From Meira nashicola (Eukaryota; Basidiomycota; Exobasidiomycetes; Exobasidiales; Brachybasidiaceae), in contig BCJU01000002.1 of assembly GCA_001600355.1 (NCBI GenBank), positions 1,984,001 to 2,048,000 of the forward strand: 64,000 bases of DNA, given 5' to 3'. A program made the translations under genes and the position numbers. Of this stretch, positions 20,542-31,700 are shown one piece after another; position 1 is the stretch's first letter, and each line of letters starts with the position of its first letter. The notes below the pieces were generated by a model. That model was not told the origin of the DNA and did not search any database. It worked only from the letters and a program-made list of their open reading frames with translations.

Positions 20542-22596
20542 ATGTCATCATCTTCTTATGATTCAGGTATGAGGGGTAGCGGTAGTATGACGGGAGGATC
20601 ACAGAGGTTACGAAAAAAGATGGCAAGACCACGTTGTCCATTATGCGGTTCACGTAGATTTCGACGTGATGCAGATACATCAATGGTAGTTTGTGATCAA
20701 GGTCATGTTTTACAAGGATTTAGAGAAGAAACTGCAGATGACGGTGAATCATTCGATCCTTCACAAAACTTGTCACAAAGGACAAGAAGAAGGTTAAGGG
20801 TAGGTGGAAGTGGTTATATTAGTAAAAAACGTAGAAGTACGGCAATACGTGGAATTTGGTCTTCAGATCGTTCACGTTATCTATTCTATCAATGTTTACA
20901 ACTCATCCTTCGTCTTCAAATTCAATCAATCAAAGAACATTTACCAAAATACTGTCCTGATGGAGAAGATTTGGAAAAAGTATGTCGTGATTTATGGGCA
21001 TTTTACATTTCAATGCAAGATAAACTTCAACCTCAACCTTATCTAGAAGCAAAAGAAGATATTCGTTTAAAAAGTCAAGGAAAAGAAAGTGTAAAACAAT
21101 CAGAAAAGGATGCTATGCTACAAGAAGAAGAAGATGAATCACAAAAATTTGACGATCAATTACGATTGATGGGATTAGCAGATGAAGGGGAGGAAACGGA
21201 TGAAGTTCATTCAACGGATGCGGGAGATACTTCTGCAATTGATACGGAGGATGAAGAAAGGATTGGAAGAAGTGGAAAAGATGAACGCAGTAGACTACCT
21301 TATGTTCAATCAGGAGCAAAGAATTTAACAGTTTTGACGTGCATCGTCTATCTTGGACTGATCACACTCAGAGTGCCTATCCGATGGAATGATTTACGCC
21401 TCCTATTGGTTGAACAAAAGATAACTTTCCTTCATGCTATCTATCAGCTCCCAAGAACAATGACGAAAGCTCTACCATTTCGATATGCTGAAAGATTGGA
21501 TGGCAAAAAGATTCCTTCTCTTGATAAATTTCATCATGTTTCCGTCCAACTTGCAAACGATCTTCACAACAAATTTGCTATCAAATTTCCCGAAATGAAT
21601 GCATTACCAGTCTTATGGCGATGTACGCAAGATTTACTACTTCCGCCCACGATGTACTGTGCAGCAAAACGATTGATTGCATATTGTGAAGTTCCGCTTG
21701 TCGTTGTTCAAGAATCATGTTCAACGATTTATATCGATCAGGAAAAGCCACTTCAACGAAATCGAAAAGCTTCATCGGAAATGGATGGTAGATTGGCGGT
21801 AGGATTACATTATACATCTGTACCACGTGAAGTAGTCTTGATGGCTTCACTCGTTTTAATGAGTAAGATGCGATACGGTTTAGATGGAGAAGAAAGATAC
21901 GAAGAGCCTCAACTGTTTGATCTCTGGTCTGGATGTCCTTCTCTTACTTCTTGGTTAGTAACATTGGAAGCTCAACAGGCTAAAAGTGAGTTTCAATTTC
22001 CCTCTTTGGCAGATCCGGATATGGTCAAAATTGATGAAATGACAAACGATCAATTAGATGCTTATCTCGATTATGCGGAAGAGAAGCTCATCTTAGACGA
22101 TCATCCAAACGCATTACATCGACGTCATACGGGCAAAATTGATGATCTTCTAACGTGTGGAGCAGCATTTACTCTGGATAATGAAAGGAATGACACCCAT
22201 CAAAAGACGTCAGGTGATGATATCATGTTTCAACTATACAATGATGAAACACAAATTTACCCAAATATGATCACCCTCGATGATGATCAACTTCGACCAG
22301 GAGATGCTCATTCTGTATATAGCCGAATTGGAACCGATGCTCAGTCTCCTTATGAATCAGGTTGGGTGCATGATCAATATGCCAGAGTTTTGCAATATGC
22401 TGCCAAAGCGATCGGAGTTGAAACCTACATTCTAGCAGATACAGTATACGCTCTGGAAACGAGATTAATATACTTGTTGCAATTTCGCAAAAAGGAGAGA
22501 GAGAAAGAGAGAAAAAATCGAAACAAACAAACCAGTGAACAAAGTATGGAAGAAGAGGAAGAGGAAGAGGAAGAGGAGGTTACTGAAGATGAATGA
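20542..22596 (+). CDS. RRN7: RNA polymerase I core factor subunit Rrn7 (TAF1B/TFIIB-related)
   Basis: 684-residue protein of the Rrn7/TAF1B family, a TFIIB-like component of the Pol I core factor that recruits Pol I to rDNA promoters. The zinc ribbon lies at about residues 30-60: RPRCPLCGSRRF, VVCDQGH, with three Cys and one His as ligands, then VLQGFREE, typical of the Rrn7 ribbon. A basic segment (RTRRRLRVGG) and the first cyclin-like region (SRYLFYQCLQLILRLQ) follow. An acidic insert occupies about 190-240. The second conserved block contains LTCIVYLGLITLRVPIRWND. The last 30 residues are a basic stretch and a Glu run. Identification rests on the ribbon and that block. It converges on HMG-CoA lyase with only 56 bp between stops. 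Confidence 0.85.
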   Translation: MSSSSYDSGMRGSGSMTGGSQRLRKKMARPRCPLCGSRRFRRDADTSMVVCDQGHVLQGFREETADDGESFDPSQNLSQRTRRRLRVGGSGYISKKRRSTAIRGIWSSDRSRYLFYQCLQLILRLQIQSIKEHLPKYCPDGEDLEKVCRDLWAFYISMQDKLQPQPYLEAKEDIRLKSQGKESVKQSEKDAMLQEEEDESQKFDDQLRLMGLADEGEETDEVHSTDAGDTSAIDTEDEERIGRSGKDERSRLPYVQSGAKNLTVLTCIVYLGLITLRVPIRWNDLRLLLVEQKITFLHAIYQLPRTMTKALPFRYAERLDGKKIPSLDKFHHVSVQLANDLHNKFAIKFPEMNALPVLWRCTQDLLLPPTMYCAAKRLIAYCEVPLVVVQESCSTIYIDQEKPLQRNRKASSEMDGRLAVGLHYTSVPREVVLMASLVLMSKMRYGLDGEERYEEPQLFDLWSGCPSLTSWLVTLEAQQAKSEFQFPSLADPDMVKIDEMTNDQLDAYLDYAEEKLILDDHPNALHRRHTGKIDDLLTCGAAFTLDNERNDTHQKTSGDDIMFQLYNDETQIYPNMITLDDDQLRPGDAHSVYSRIGTDAQSPYESGWVHDQYARVLQYAAKAIGVETYILADTVYALETRLIYLLQFRKKEREKERKNRNKQTSEQSMEEEEEEEEEEVTEDE

Positions 22597-22652
22597 CTAT
22601 ACGTCACACACATTGTATATTGTATCAATATTGTATTTTTAATGTTAATCTA

Positions 22653-23741
22653 CTACAATTTAGCCGAAGTTTCTCTTTCTTGTCTTGCAAGTCTTGCTAA
22701 GATTGCCCTTCCAGCACTACTATTATTCTGTTTACCAACTTGATCAGAAATCCATTGACCAATCTTTGCAGCTTCTTCTAAATTAATTCCTGTTTGATAA
22801 CCTTCTGCATGTAAACCATAAACAACTGATTCTGTATCAATATTTCCCGTTGCACCAGGAGAATAAGGACAACCTCCTAAACCACCAACTGCCGAATCAA
22901 CAGAACGAACACCTTCACGTACTAAAGCTAAAACGTTTGCTAAACCAGTTCCCATTGTATCATGACAATGAGCAGCATATTTACTTACATCACCACCATT
23001 CTTTCCACTTGTTTTTTGTAAACAAGATTTTAAAACTTGAACCATTTCAGTAGGAGAAGCAGAACCAACAGTATCACCTAATGAAATTTCATAACAACCC
23101 ATTTGTAATAATTGTTCTGCAATTTCACCACTTGATTCAGGTTTTACCTTTCCTTGATAAGGACAATGAGCAACAACGCTAATATAACCACGAACACGTA
23201 AACCTGCTTCTAATGCTCTTTGTGTAACTTTTGCTAACCTTTGTAAAGATTCTTCAATTGAACAATTCGTATTTGCTTTACAAAAATCTTCTGAAGCTGC
23301 AGTAAAGATTGCAATTTCATCCGTTGGCCATTGACTTTTATCAGATCCATATCCTTCCAACAACTTCAACAATAAATCCAATCCTTTATCATTTGGAACC
23401 AAGACCGGATGAGAGATTGTTGAATCAATTTGCATCGTACGTAAAATTTCAGCCGTATCTTTCATTTGTGGTACCCATTTTGGACTAACGAAAGATCCAC
23501 TTTCTATACATTCTGCTCCAGCTTTACGTAATTTATGAATTAATTCAACTTTTGTTGATGCTGGAATTAATCCTTTTTCGTTTTGTAATCCATCTCTAGG
23601 TGAAACTTCTACAATACGAACATGTTCTCCATTGCCTGTTGGAGTTGCTAAATTACGTCTTTGTTGGTATGCATTTGTCAGGCTTAGATGACGACTTATA
23701 CTTCTTCCCAAGATTGTCCTTTGAGTGGTGATTGACATCAT
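22653..23741 (-). CDS. Hydroxymethylglutaryl-CoA lyase
   Basis: 362-residue enzyme that cleaves HMG-CoA to acetyl-CoA and acetoacetate, the last step of leucine breakdown. The TIM-barrel markers are clear: VRIVEVSPRDGLQNEKG (catalytic Arg/Asp), FVSPKWVPQMKD, SVVAHCPYQG, SLGDTVGSASP, AAHCHDTMGTGLAN and the signature GLGGCPYSPGATGN with the active-site cysteine. The first about 35 residues (many Ser, Arg, Thr, Gln; no acidic residue until GNGEH) look like a mitochondrial presequence. The protein ends in SAKL, a match to the PTS1 consensus, so dual mitochondrial and peroxisomal location is plausible as in the human enzyme, which ends in CKL. The ATG at 23741 opens the frame; a second ATG follows directly. 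Confidence 0.95.
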   Translation of the reverse strand: MMSITTQRTILGRSISRHLSLTNAYQQRRNLATPTGNGEHVRIVEVSPRDGLQNEKGLIPASTKVELIHKLRKAGAECIESGSFVSPKWVPQMKDTAEILRTMQIDSTISHPVLVPNDKGLDLLLKLLEGYGSDKSQWPTDEIAIFTAASEDFCKANTNCSIEESLQRLAKVTQRALEAGLRVRGYISVVAHCPYQGKVKPESSGEIAEQLLQMGCYEISLGDTVGSASPTEMVQVLKSCLQKTSGKNGGDVSKYAAHCHDTMGTGLANVLALVREGVRSVDSAVGGLGGCPYSPGATGNIDTESVVYGLHAEGYQTGINLEEAAKIGQWISDQVGKQNNSSAGRAILARLARQERETSAKL

Positions 23742-24082
23742 ATTTCTGTCTTACCGAGATGATGGAGTTCAGAAAAAAAAAAGAGAGAAACTACATTTTC
23801 ATTCTTTAGCCTTTTTCCGTATCTGACGCATAATTATTTCACTCTATTTCCGAGCATACTTTACTCGTCTATGCGGGGTATGATGCTAAGCTCTGGCGCG
23901 TAACGGCCAAAGGCACAATTCCCCACTCTCATCAGATCGGGCAATGAACCGACATTTCCGAAGCCAAGTAGCTATAGGGCAAAGGACATTATCTCTCAGA
24001 CAAACTGAACAATCGTGAGAATTTCATCTTTCTTTTCATTGGAACAGTCATTATACATTCATTAAGGTAAATAGCACACTTT
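23742..24082. other. Intergenic: HMG-CoA lyase promoter
   Basis: 341 bp between two minus-strand genes. No feature was recognised. Confidence 0.4.
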
Positions 24083-24979
24083 TTAAGCCAAATGTGCATC
24101 CTTATACTCTGCACGAGCTTGTGCAAACAAAGGACGAGCAAAGAAATGACCTGCAACTTCATTTCCAGTCATCTTGTGAGTGAATTCAGCTTCTTTATCA
24201 TCAATCACGATTGGCTTTTGTCCACGTGAACCTGCAGCTGCATCAGCAAGAAGTTGAACTTGACAATGACGTTCCAACATGACGAACCACATCACTGCAG
24301 ATTCAATCGTTTCACCGGCTGTAAGGATACCATGGTTCTGTAAGATAAGTGCTTTGTTGTGTTGACCAAGCGTCTCTGCAATCTTTCCGCTCTCGTCTTC
24401 TCCCAATACAACACCACCAAAGTTCTCATATAAAGCGCATTGGTTGTAAAATACACATGAATCTTGTGTTGTAAGTTCAATATTGCGTCCTAACGTACTG
24501 AAAGCTTTGCCGTGCAACGAATGAGAATGACAAGCTGCATCACAGTCGGGCCTGCTCGTATGTATAGCATGATGGATTGCATATGCAGCAGCGTTATAAT
24601 ATTGGCCATCTGGTTTACCACCACCTGCAATCTTTCCATCAGGACCGATTAATAAAAGATCACTCTTTGTCATTAATCTAAAGTTAACGCCAAAAGGATT
24701 TACCCAAAAGTGATCTTTGAGAATTGGATCTCTGTAAGTTAAATGTCCAGCAACACCTTCATCGAATCCTAACATTCCAAACACACGGAATGCCAATGCT
24801 AAACGTTCTTTGCGCGATTCACGTTCTTCTTCAAGTGAATTAAACGTCGGTCTAGCCGGCCAATGAAATCCAGTTGATTCTTTTTGTGTTTTAGAAGGAG
24901 CTGGTTCAACATTTCCATTTGTTGGTCCTTTGGTCGGAACTGCAACGATTGGAGGTTCAGCAGATACGGAAGGTGCCAT
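24083..24979 (-). CDS. Class II aldolase/adducin-family protein
   Basis: 298-residue soluble protein with a class II aldolase/adducin head domain filling about residues 55-260. Conserved blocks are RKERLALAFRVFGMLGFDEG, AGHLTYRDP, WVNPFG, DLLLIGPDGKI, the metal site histidines in ACHSHSLHGKAF, and LILQNHGILTAGETIESAV with a third histidine. The family includes L-fuculose-phosphate aldolase, ribulose-phosphate epimerase and fungal proteins of unknown substrate, so the reaction cannot be named. The frame continues 69 codons upstream without family support; the ATG at 24979 begins the usual Ser/Pro-rich N-terminus (MAPSVSAEPP) and was chosen. There is no targeting signal. Confidence 0.85.
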   Translation of the reverse strand: MAPSVSAEPPIVAVPTKGPTNGNVEPAPSKTQKESTGFHWPARPTFNSLEEERESRKERLALAFRVFGMLGFDEGVAGHLTYRDPILKDHFWVNPFGVNFRLMTKSDLLLIGPDGKIAGGGKPDGQYYNAAAYAIHHAIHTSRPDCDAACHSHSLHGKAFSTLGRNIELTTQDSCVFYNQCALYENFGGVVLGEDESGKIAETLGQHNKALILQNHGILTAGETIESAVMWFVMLERHCQVQLLADAAAGSRGQKPIVIDDKEAEFTHKMTGNEVAGHFFARPLFAQARAEYKDAHLA

Positions 24980-25724
24980 GATTATTGAGTATTGTAAGTG
25001 GATAAAATTGAGAGAATAAATAAATGGTGGTGGTGGTAATAAAGATAAGGCTTGAAATAAAAGAACCACCGCATGCCTTGAGAGTTTAATCTTGCTGTCG
25101 TACGGGCTATTGCCACAATTTTTTGCGGGGTACCAAGCGTTCTTTGTGCAGTTAAACTCACTGCATACACATGTGTCCGGCTTCATTCCTGGGCAAACCG
25201 ATTCTTCACTCGCCCTTTCCCCCTTCCTGATTATTAAGTTTATCTTTCTTTTTGGCGCGCGGCTTTATGCTGAGCGTACGGTGCGGTGCGTTTGAACGAC
25301 GATTGCCCCGTGCGACAGACACCCTTCACCACGTCCAGGAATGCAGAATGAAAAAGGGAAGTCTAGTTTCCATAAGCGCGACTATTGGCAGCAGCTCTTC
25401 CTTTTTTTTTCTCGTGTTTCGGCAAAAGTGCAGTGAATTTTTGTCTGACTTGCATTTGCTTCAAACTTCTTTATTTTCCAAAGATTGCGTACATTCTCAT
25501 TGTTAATGTTTGATTGTAATACCTTTCTCCTGTTTCCATGGCCACCTTCCTAAGCACTATCAATCCAGAGTGGGAAAAGTGATATTCGAAGAGCAGTCGT
25601 GTGCAATCCTTTCTCACTCCTCCTAACTCGTTGTATGCTCAGAATTGATTGGAGGTATCTGCTACACCTCACTTCTTAACGTCTTATCGATCATCTAAAC
25701 AGAAACAATCTCAATCTTTCAGTT
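24980..25724. other. Divergent promoter region, aldolase-like/CTI6-like
   Basis: 745 bp without a supported gene; a pyrimidine-rich stretch precedes the ATG at 25725. Confidence 0.45.
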
Positions 25725-28505
25725 ATGTCTTCGACACGTGGACGAAGTGCCGCTGCCGATGAAGCTGAAATTGCTACCGCAAACGACGATGTGGCAGCAA
25801 ATGTAGCCGAAACCACAAATGAAGAACAACAAACCAATGGTAATGATGCCGATGCTCCAGCAGATGAAAATGAGGAGGACGCAGGTGGAAGTGGTGATTC
25901 ATCCAGTGCTACCACCTCACGTAGTCGAAACACTAAAAAGCGTGCTTCAAGCAGAGGCAAAAGGGGCAAACCTTCAAGATCATCACGCAATTCAAAAAAT
26001 TCACAATCCGTCGAAGCTGATGAAGAAGCATTTGTTGATGCAAGTACAGGAAATGCAGAAGGTCAAGAAGAATCAATAATCAAACAGGAAGAAGAAGCGG
26101 ATGCAGCACAAATTGATTCAGAAGAGGGAACAGAAGAAGAGAAAGCTGCTAGGCGGCAACGCTCCACAAGTGGAATCAAAGAATTGGCCGGACTTGGCTT
26201 GCAATCCCTAGGCGACGGACAAGAGGAACCATTGATGCCTCGGAGAAGCAAAAGATCGGCAATGAGCCCTAACGAACCTTCACGTAAATCTGCAAAGGAG
26301 GAGGAAGAAGGTGTAGAGGATGCAGAAGCTGATATAGAGAAGGAAGATCCATCCGCTGAAAACGTGGTAGAGGATGTGGATGAAAAAACAGCTCCTGAAG
26401 AAGCGCCAGTCGAAATTGCCGAAGCGGTAGAGGGCGACGCGGTCGAGGAACCAGCACAACCTGGTATGGAAGAAGATGATGGCGATGAAGGTGTAACGAG
26501 ATGCTTGTGTGGAAGTACAGATGAGAATGTTGGTCTAATGATTCAATGCGAAGAATGCAAGTGCTGGCAACATTGTATCTGTATGGGCATGATGACAGAA
26601 TCACAATGTCCTGATGTGTACTATTGTGAACAATGTAGGCCTGAGCTACACGTTCCCCTATTGCGATTATTGGGAGTTCTTCCTACAGTCAAAGGAGCCA
26701 AAAAGGGATCAGTCAAGACTCATCACAACCGACAAGGTGCCCGCGACTCGAGTAAAGAACTGAAAGAGGCTAAAGAGGCAGTCTTGGCTCTAGCAAAAGA
26801 GAATGAGAATCGAAGACAAGAAGGAAGGGATCCAGTGACTGGATGGACGGTAATGCAACAACAAGAACAGGAATCACAAAGCCAATTTGTGGATCATTCG
26901 GAAGAACAGGCTAGACTGGGACTAGGAAGCGCTTCACATAAACGACAACAATCAGATCAAACACGAGTACAAAGATCGGCAAGTCGAGACGACGTACCAG
27001 TGCCCAAAAGTCCACCCAAAAGGCGCAGTACGATGAACAGTCGCGATTCAGTTTACGGATGGGAACCCATACCACCTGGACTACTGAACGAAGATGAAGT
27101 ATGGGATGAAGAAGCTAGAGAAGCACACGAAGAAGCTACTCGCAAGCGCAAGCGTGGTGGAAGGGACGAAGAGAATGTACCTTCTCATCCAGCCAATGGC
27201 CAAACAGCTACCGATGGTTACCCGAAAAGGAGACGTACAAGTCCGGGTGTTGAGACTATCGATGAGGAAGGTTTAGAAGGCGAAGAGGAAGAAGAGGGCT
27301 CAGCTTCACAACCGTCCAAGAGAGTTGCTGCATCTTCTCAAAAACGCAATGCAAAGGATCCGGATCGTCCAAAACATCCGAATCAATACACTAAGCGAGC
27401 AGCAGCCGCAAACGCAGCAGCATCTGGTACTGAAACAGGACCTGGTCCAAGTCCACACAAAACTCGTGGTGATGGGACAAGACGTTCGAATCGAGAGACT
27501 GCAGGAAGCAGTCGTATGGGCACCCCTGTTCCTGGTGAAGGCTATTCTACCCGCAAAAGTGATGGCACTTGGGGTATTCCCGATCATCTTGCCCATCTAT
27601 CCTTCCTTTTGCCGCCCGGAGTAGGACCGGAATTACTCAAAGTCAGCGTACCATCTTCCAGAAGCGGTCCAAAAGGGTCAGCGAATACCGGTTCTGGCGC
27701 TACCCGTGATGCCAAGACGGATCGGATCATCAAAGCATCACCTCAGCCATTCAACGTTATCAATTTGACAGAGAGTACAACCAAAATCAAATATCCCGGC
27801 AAACGTATGACTATGGGAGAAATGCGAAAGAGAGTTAGAAACATTTTGGAATTCGTTAGCCGATTACAGATCGAAAGTGTGGAACGCGAAAGAAGGATGC
27901 GATTTTTGGGCATTTCCCGCGATCCAAGTAGCGGAACGATCACAAGTGGTGCAAGCAGTGAACCCAAAGATTCTCAAAGTAGAGATGAAGAACCTGCTAT
28001 AGCTGCTGCAAAGGCTGCTCGTGAAGAAGAAGCAAAGACTGCAGAAGGTGTTGCAGAAACAAAGATGGAAGAAGCGGACGGAAATGTTAACGAAGCGAGC
28101 ACTGAAGAAGTCAAGGAAGCAGAACAAGCAGCAGAAGAAGAAGACACTAGCATGAAAGATGTTCAAGGTGATGTGGAAGAGGAAATTGCTCCCGAATCAA
28201 CTGCACCAGCTGCTACCGATTCTTCGGAAGTTAAAAATGAAGAGAATTTAGCGGATGCGTCGGAGGAGAAGACGATAAACGAAGAAGAAGTTAATGTGGA
28301 GAGTCCAGCCGTTGTTGATCCCATTTTAATCGATGATAATGCAGACTCTGATCCATCTAATCCTTCCGGTATAGCAGCGTTTGCCAATATTGCAGGATCA
28401 TCAAGTATGGCATTGGTTGATGAATTGACAAGAGAACTTCTAGCATTCCAAACACGCTTCGGCACTGGAAATTCTGTCGCTTTATCATCTGCTCTAGGTT
28501 TTTAA
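25725..28505 (+). CDS. PHD-finger protein, Cti6-like (Rpd3L histone deacetylase complex)
   Basis: 926-residue, highly charged nuclear protein. The only clear fold is a PHD finger near residues 256-305: TRCLCGSTDENVGLMIQCEE, CKCWQHCICMGM, VYYCEQCRPELH, with the Cys4-His-Cys3 pattern. The tryptophan in CWQH and the aspartate/glutamate-rich loop suit methyl-lysine reading. The surrounding finger sequence and the PELH end resemble yeast Cti6, a subunit of the Rpd3L deacetylase complex. Near 690-725 a conserved-looking segment (KYPGKRMTMGEMRKRV, ILEFVSRLQ) is predicted helical. The rest is acidic and Ser/Arg-rich disorder with several basic NLS-like patches (KRRRTS, RKRKRGG). It converges on an ASH1-like methyltransferase gene (230 bp). 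The alternative is another PHD protein such as Bye1 without its TFIIS-like domain; none of that domain is visible. Confidence 0.65.
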   Translation: MSSTRGRSAAADEAEIATANDDVAANVAETTNEEQQTNGNDADAPADENEEDAGGSGDSSSATTSRSRNTKKRASSRGKRGKPSRSSRNSKNSQSVEADEEAFVDASTGNAEGQEESIIKQEEEADAAQIDSEEGTEEEKAARRQRSTSGIKELAGLGLQSLGDGQEEPLMPRRSKRSAMSPNEPSRKSAKEEEEGVEDAEADIEKEDPSAENVVEDVDEKTAPEEAPVEIAEAVEGDAVEEPAQPGMEEDDGDEGVTRCLCGSTDENVGLMIQCEECKCWQHCICMGMMTESQCPDVYYCEQCRPELHVPLLRLLGVLPTVKGAKKGSVKTHHNRQGARDSSKELKEAKEAVLALAKENENRRQEGRDPVTGWTVMQQQEQESQSQFVDHSEEQARLGLGSASHKRQQSDQTRVQRSASRDDVPVPKSPPKRRSTMNSRDSVYGWEPIPPGLLNEDEVWDEEAREAHEEATRKRKRGGRDEENVPSHPANGQTATDGYPKRRRTSPGVETIDEEGLEGEEEEEGSASQPSKRVAASSQKRNAKDPDRPKHPNQYTKRAAAANAAASGTETGPGPSPHKTRGDGTRRSNRETAGSSRMGTPVPGEGYSTRKSDGTWGIPDHLAHLSFLLPPGVGPELLKVSVPSSRSGPKGSANTGSGATRDAKTDRIIKASPQPFNVINLTESTTKIKYPGKRMTMGEMRKRVRNILEFVSRLQIESVERERRMRFLGISRDPSSGTITSGASSEPKDSQSRDEEPAIAAAKAAREEEAKTAEGVAETKMEEADGNVNEASTEEVKEAEQAAEEEDTSMKDVQGDVEEEIAPESTAPAATDSSEVKNEENLADASEEKTINEEEVNVESPAVVDPILIDDNADSDPSNPSGIAAFANIAGSSSMALVDELTRELLAFQTRFGTGNSVALSSALGF

Positions 28506-28735
28506 CATTATCCCCTGTATTCTTTTCAAATGAGTATGTATAGTAGGATCAGTCTAATGCATTTGTAAAACTCAAAAGATAGCGGAAATCTGGTTTAGCT
28601 TTTTCATTTGTGTAGGTTGCAGTGTAAAGTACATTATGAAAAGGGAATAGCCAAAATACACGAAAACTGTTAAAAAGAGCATATTGTGTGAGTATTTATA
28701 GCGAGAGAAATTGCATGCAGTAATGATGTAATGGT

Positions 28736-31700
28736 TCATTTGAACTTTCGTAAATCGTTCAATCGTTTTAAATTGACACGATGACGTTCGTTAGCTTCGT
28801 CTAATTCTTCTTGTGTATAAGGTCTTGGCTTTTTACCTCTTCTGGTAACGCTCAAGATATTAAAATTGTACGGTTCACCTGATCGTAAGAAGAATTTTGT
28901 TCCTTTTGGATATTCAGAAAGGTCATAAGGGAAATCTGGTGGAATTTCAGAAGAGAATTCAAGATTTGCGATAGTATTTTCGGCATTTGTTGTTATCGTC
29001 GTTGAACTTGCATCTCCAACGGTTAACCAACTTTGATCAGCTGCATCTTGCATAAGTTCTGAAACAGTTTTTTGCGTCTTTTTCGCTTTTTCTTCTTCAG
29101 CTTTAATTCTCTCAATCGCATCTGCTTGAGATTCATTCCATCTTTGAGAAATGATTCTTTGTCTTTTACCCTCTAAAATTGGAATATTTTGACTATCAAT
29201 CAATTGTTTCGGTGAAGGAAGGCCAAGGGTTACTCGATCACGAACATACAATCGAGGCGGCTGAATAACATCCTTGGTCAATTGTTGAGGCATACTTGTT
29301 TTGATCGATTTCTTCTTTTTCTTAATCGACGATGACTTTTCCTTCTTTGACATTATCTCCCCCGTAGATGTTGCACGAGAAGGAGATGGATCATCATTAT
29401 CTGTTTTGATTCGTTTTGTTTGTATAAGTGGATTGCTTTCAATGATTTCAGCTGCAGGTCTCTTTAATGAATTGTCAATTTCATGCAATTGTGCTTGTGC
29501 GTCCTGTTTGACTTGATTGATGTGAGATTCAATGATCGAAGCAACTGCTCTTTCCCATTTCTTGCGTCCTAAAGGTGTTGAAACATCAGCATTAAGATCC
29601 CCTTTAACTTTATCCAAAAGTGATTTAGGGATACGAATCTCATTACTTGTACGATATTCTTCAGGAATGATGCTCAAAAGAGCATCAGGCAATTTAATCT
29701 TTCGAATCGATGTTTCATCCTTTCCTTTTGCTTCTTCTACATTATTGGATAACTTTTGAATCACATTTGGGTTTTCATTTCTTGCATTCTTGGCAGCTTT
29801 TGCTAATGGGCGACGTTTCTTCTTTTTCTTCTTTTGTTTGTCTTTATTATTATTACCATTCAAAACTGTACTTTTTGAAACAGTTGCCGATTTACGTACA
29901 CCCATAACTCCTGAGCAATTCGCAGCGCCACAATGACATGCTTCTCCCGGTTCGCCTGTAACAGTTTTAGGAGAAAATGCTGACCAGCCATAATCGTATG
30001 TCAATTCTTCTCCTGCTGCAATATCACGAGAGGCAAAAAGAGCAACTTGAAATTCTCCCGCTCTTTGTTCATCTGTTCCGCAAACGAGCCACTTTTGAAT
30101 GCCACAATTTGGATCACAAGAATGATTCGCATATCTTGTTATATTTCCCTTTAAGCCACCATCAAGCATCTCTCCTGCAGGTGCATCGTACATCAAAAAG
30201 TAATAATTTCCTGTATCCTTGTAATGATCACGTACTCTACGTACCATTTCATTATAATCAACCACTTCTCCACGATATTCGTCAATAAATTGTCCTTTTG
30301 CGATTGGTTCTTTAGTTCGCAATCCAAATCCCCTTGCACCATAATAATGAACATCTGTTTTTATAGATTTACGTTTACCAAATTGAACGTTCGTACACCG
30401 TTCTCCACAAGGACAATGTTTAGGATGACATAGATATTGTGTTTGACGATTGACGCATGTTTCATCACATGTACCCGTTGGTGGACATTGACAAATCATT
30501 ATTTCGCCTGGCAATTTAGGTCTGCTTACGTATCTATTAGAAGGTATATGTTTGTATGGCGGAGGCTTTCGTTTAGACGCCATCTTTAATCGAATTTCAT
30601 CAATCTCTTGTGAGATAGGATATGGTAATTTGAAATCTTTATTCTCCGTTAAAACCCAATAACCAAAATCCGTTGGAAGTGGAAATGCTGAAACATGATT
30701 TGTATTTCGCTGACGTGATGTTCCTTGCAATAATCGATGATTGCTATCATGTAACGATTTACGCGAAGGTATTTTCGCACTTTCATTCACTTTATGGTCG
30801 TTGGAGTATAAGCCACTTGTCAAAAACACTTTACGTTTCCAAGCCGGTTTATTATCTTTCTGTTCACCCGGTCTAGTTGATGTGCTCGGAACGGGTGATT
30901 CTGAATAAGGTTTTGAAAGTGTCTTGCGTAAATTGTCAATAGCAGAGCTGGAAACAGAAGCGGGTACGCTATTCTTTTCTCCGGCAGCGCTGCGTAGAGA
31001 GACTTTTGTAGAAGGAGAAGAAGGAACACTTTGTACTTGCTCGTTTACTGGTTCATGAGAAAGCGTTCGTTCTAACAAGAATTCCTTGGTACTTGTTCCC
31101 TTTGCTCGACTGAATTTGTCTTGGAGCATATCTGATGCCGGTGTACTATCTCCTTGTCTATCTCGAACCTTTTTAGCTTGAATGACACTTGTCGGTGTAC
31201 TTGAACGAGAAGCTATTTCTTCATCTAAATCGTATTTATCATTCAATTCAACTTTTTCATTCGATCGTTCATGGTTTGGAGTTGAGATTGCTGAGGAATT
31301 AGAAGCAAGAGTACTTCTTCTTCTTGTGTTTGGCGTTAAAGATTGTGATTCTTCAGCTTCGACTTGTTTAAGTGATTTACTAACTTTCCTCTGCGAACGT
31401 CTAGAAAGGATAGAATTTGTACTGTCAAAACGAGGGATTGAATTTTGTCTTTCTCTTTCATCGCCTGATTGTATAAAAGTCCTTTGATCGTTTTCGTCGT
31501 CTTCTTCTTCTTCAGATGATAGAGAAGATCCATCTTCATCTACACTATCCAATTGTGTTAAGCTGCTAGTATCTGAAACATCCTCCCAAGCGGCTGTTTT
31601 AGAATATGCAGAATTTTGTACAGATTCACGCATCTCCACATCAGCCTCTAGTGCAGATTGTGGAATTCCAGTTTCGATTGCTTTTCCATCAAAAGGTGCA

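Noticed and set aside
22552..22585. GAGGAA-type repeat as a microsatellite locus
   Set aside because: It lies in frame inside RRN7, encoding its Glu-rich tail; ordinary for this kind of protein.
24980..25186. 69-codon N-terminal extension of the aldolase-like protein
   Set aside because: Cys/Pro/Leu-rich, unlike the family, and probably the untranslated leader.
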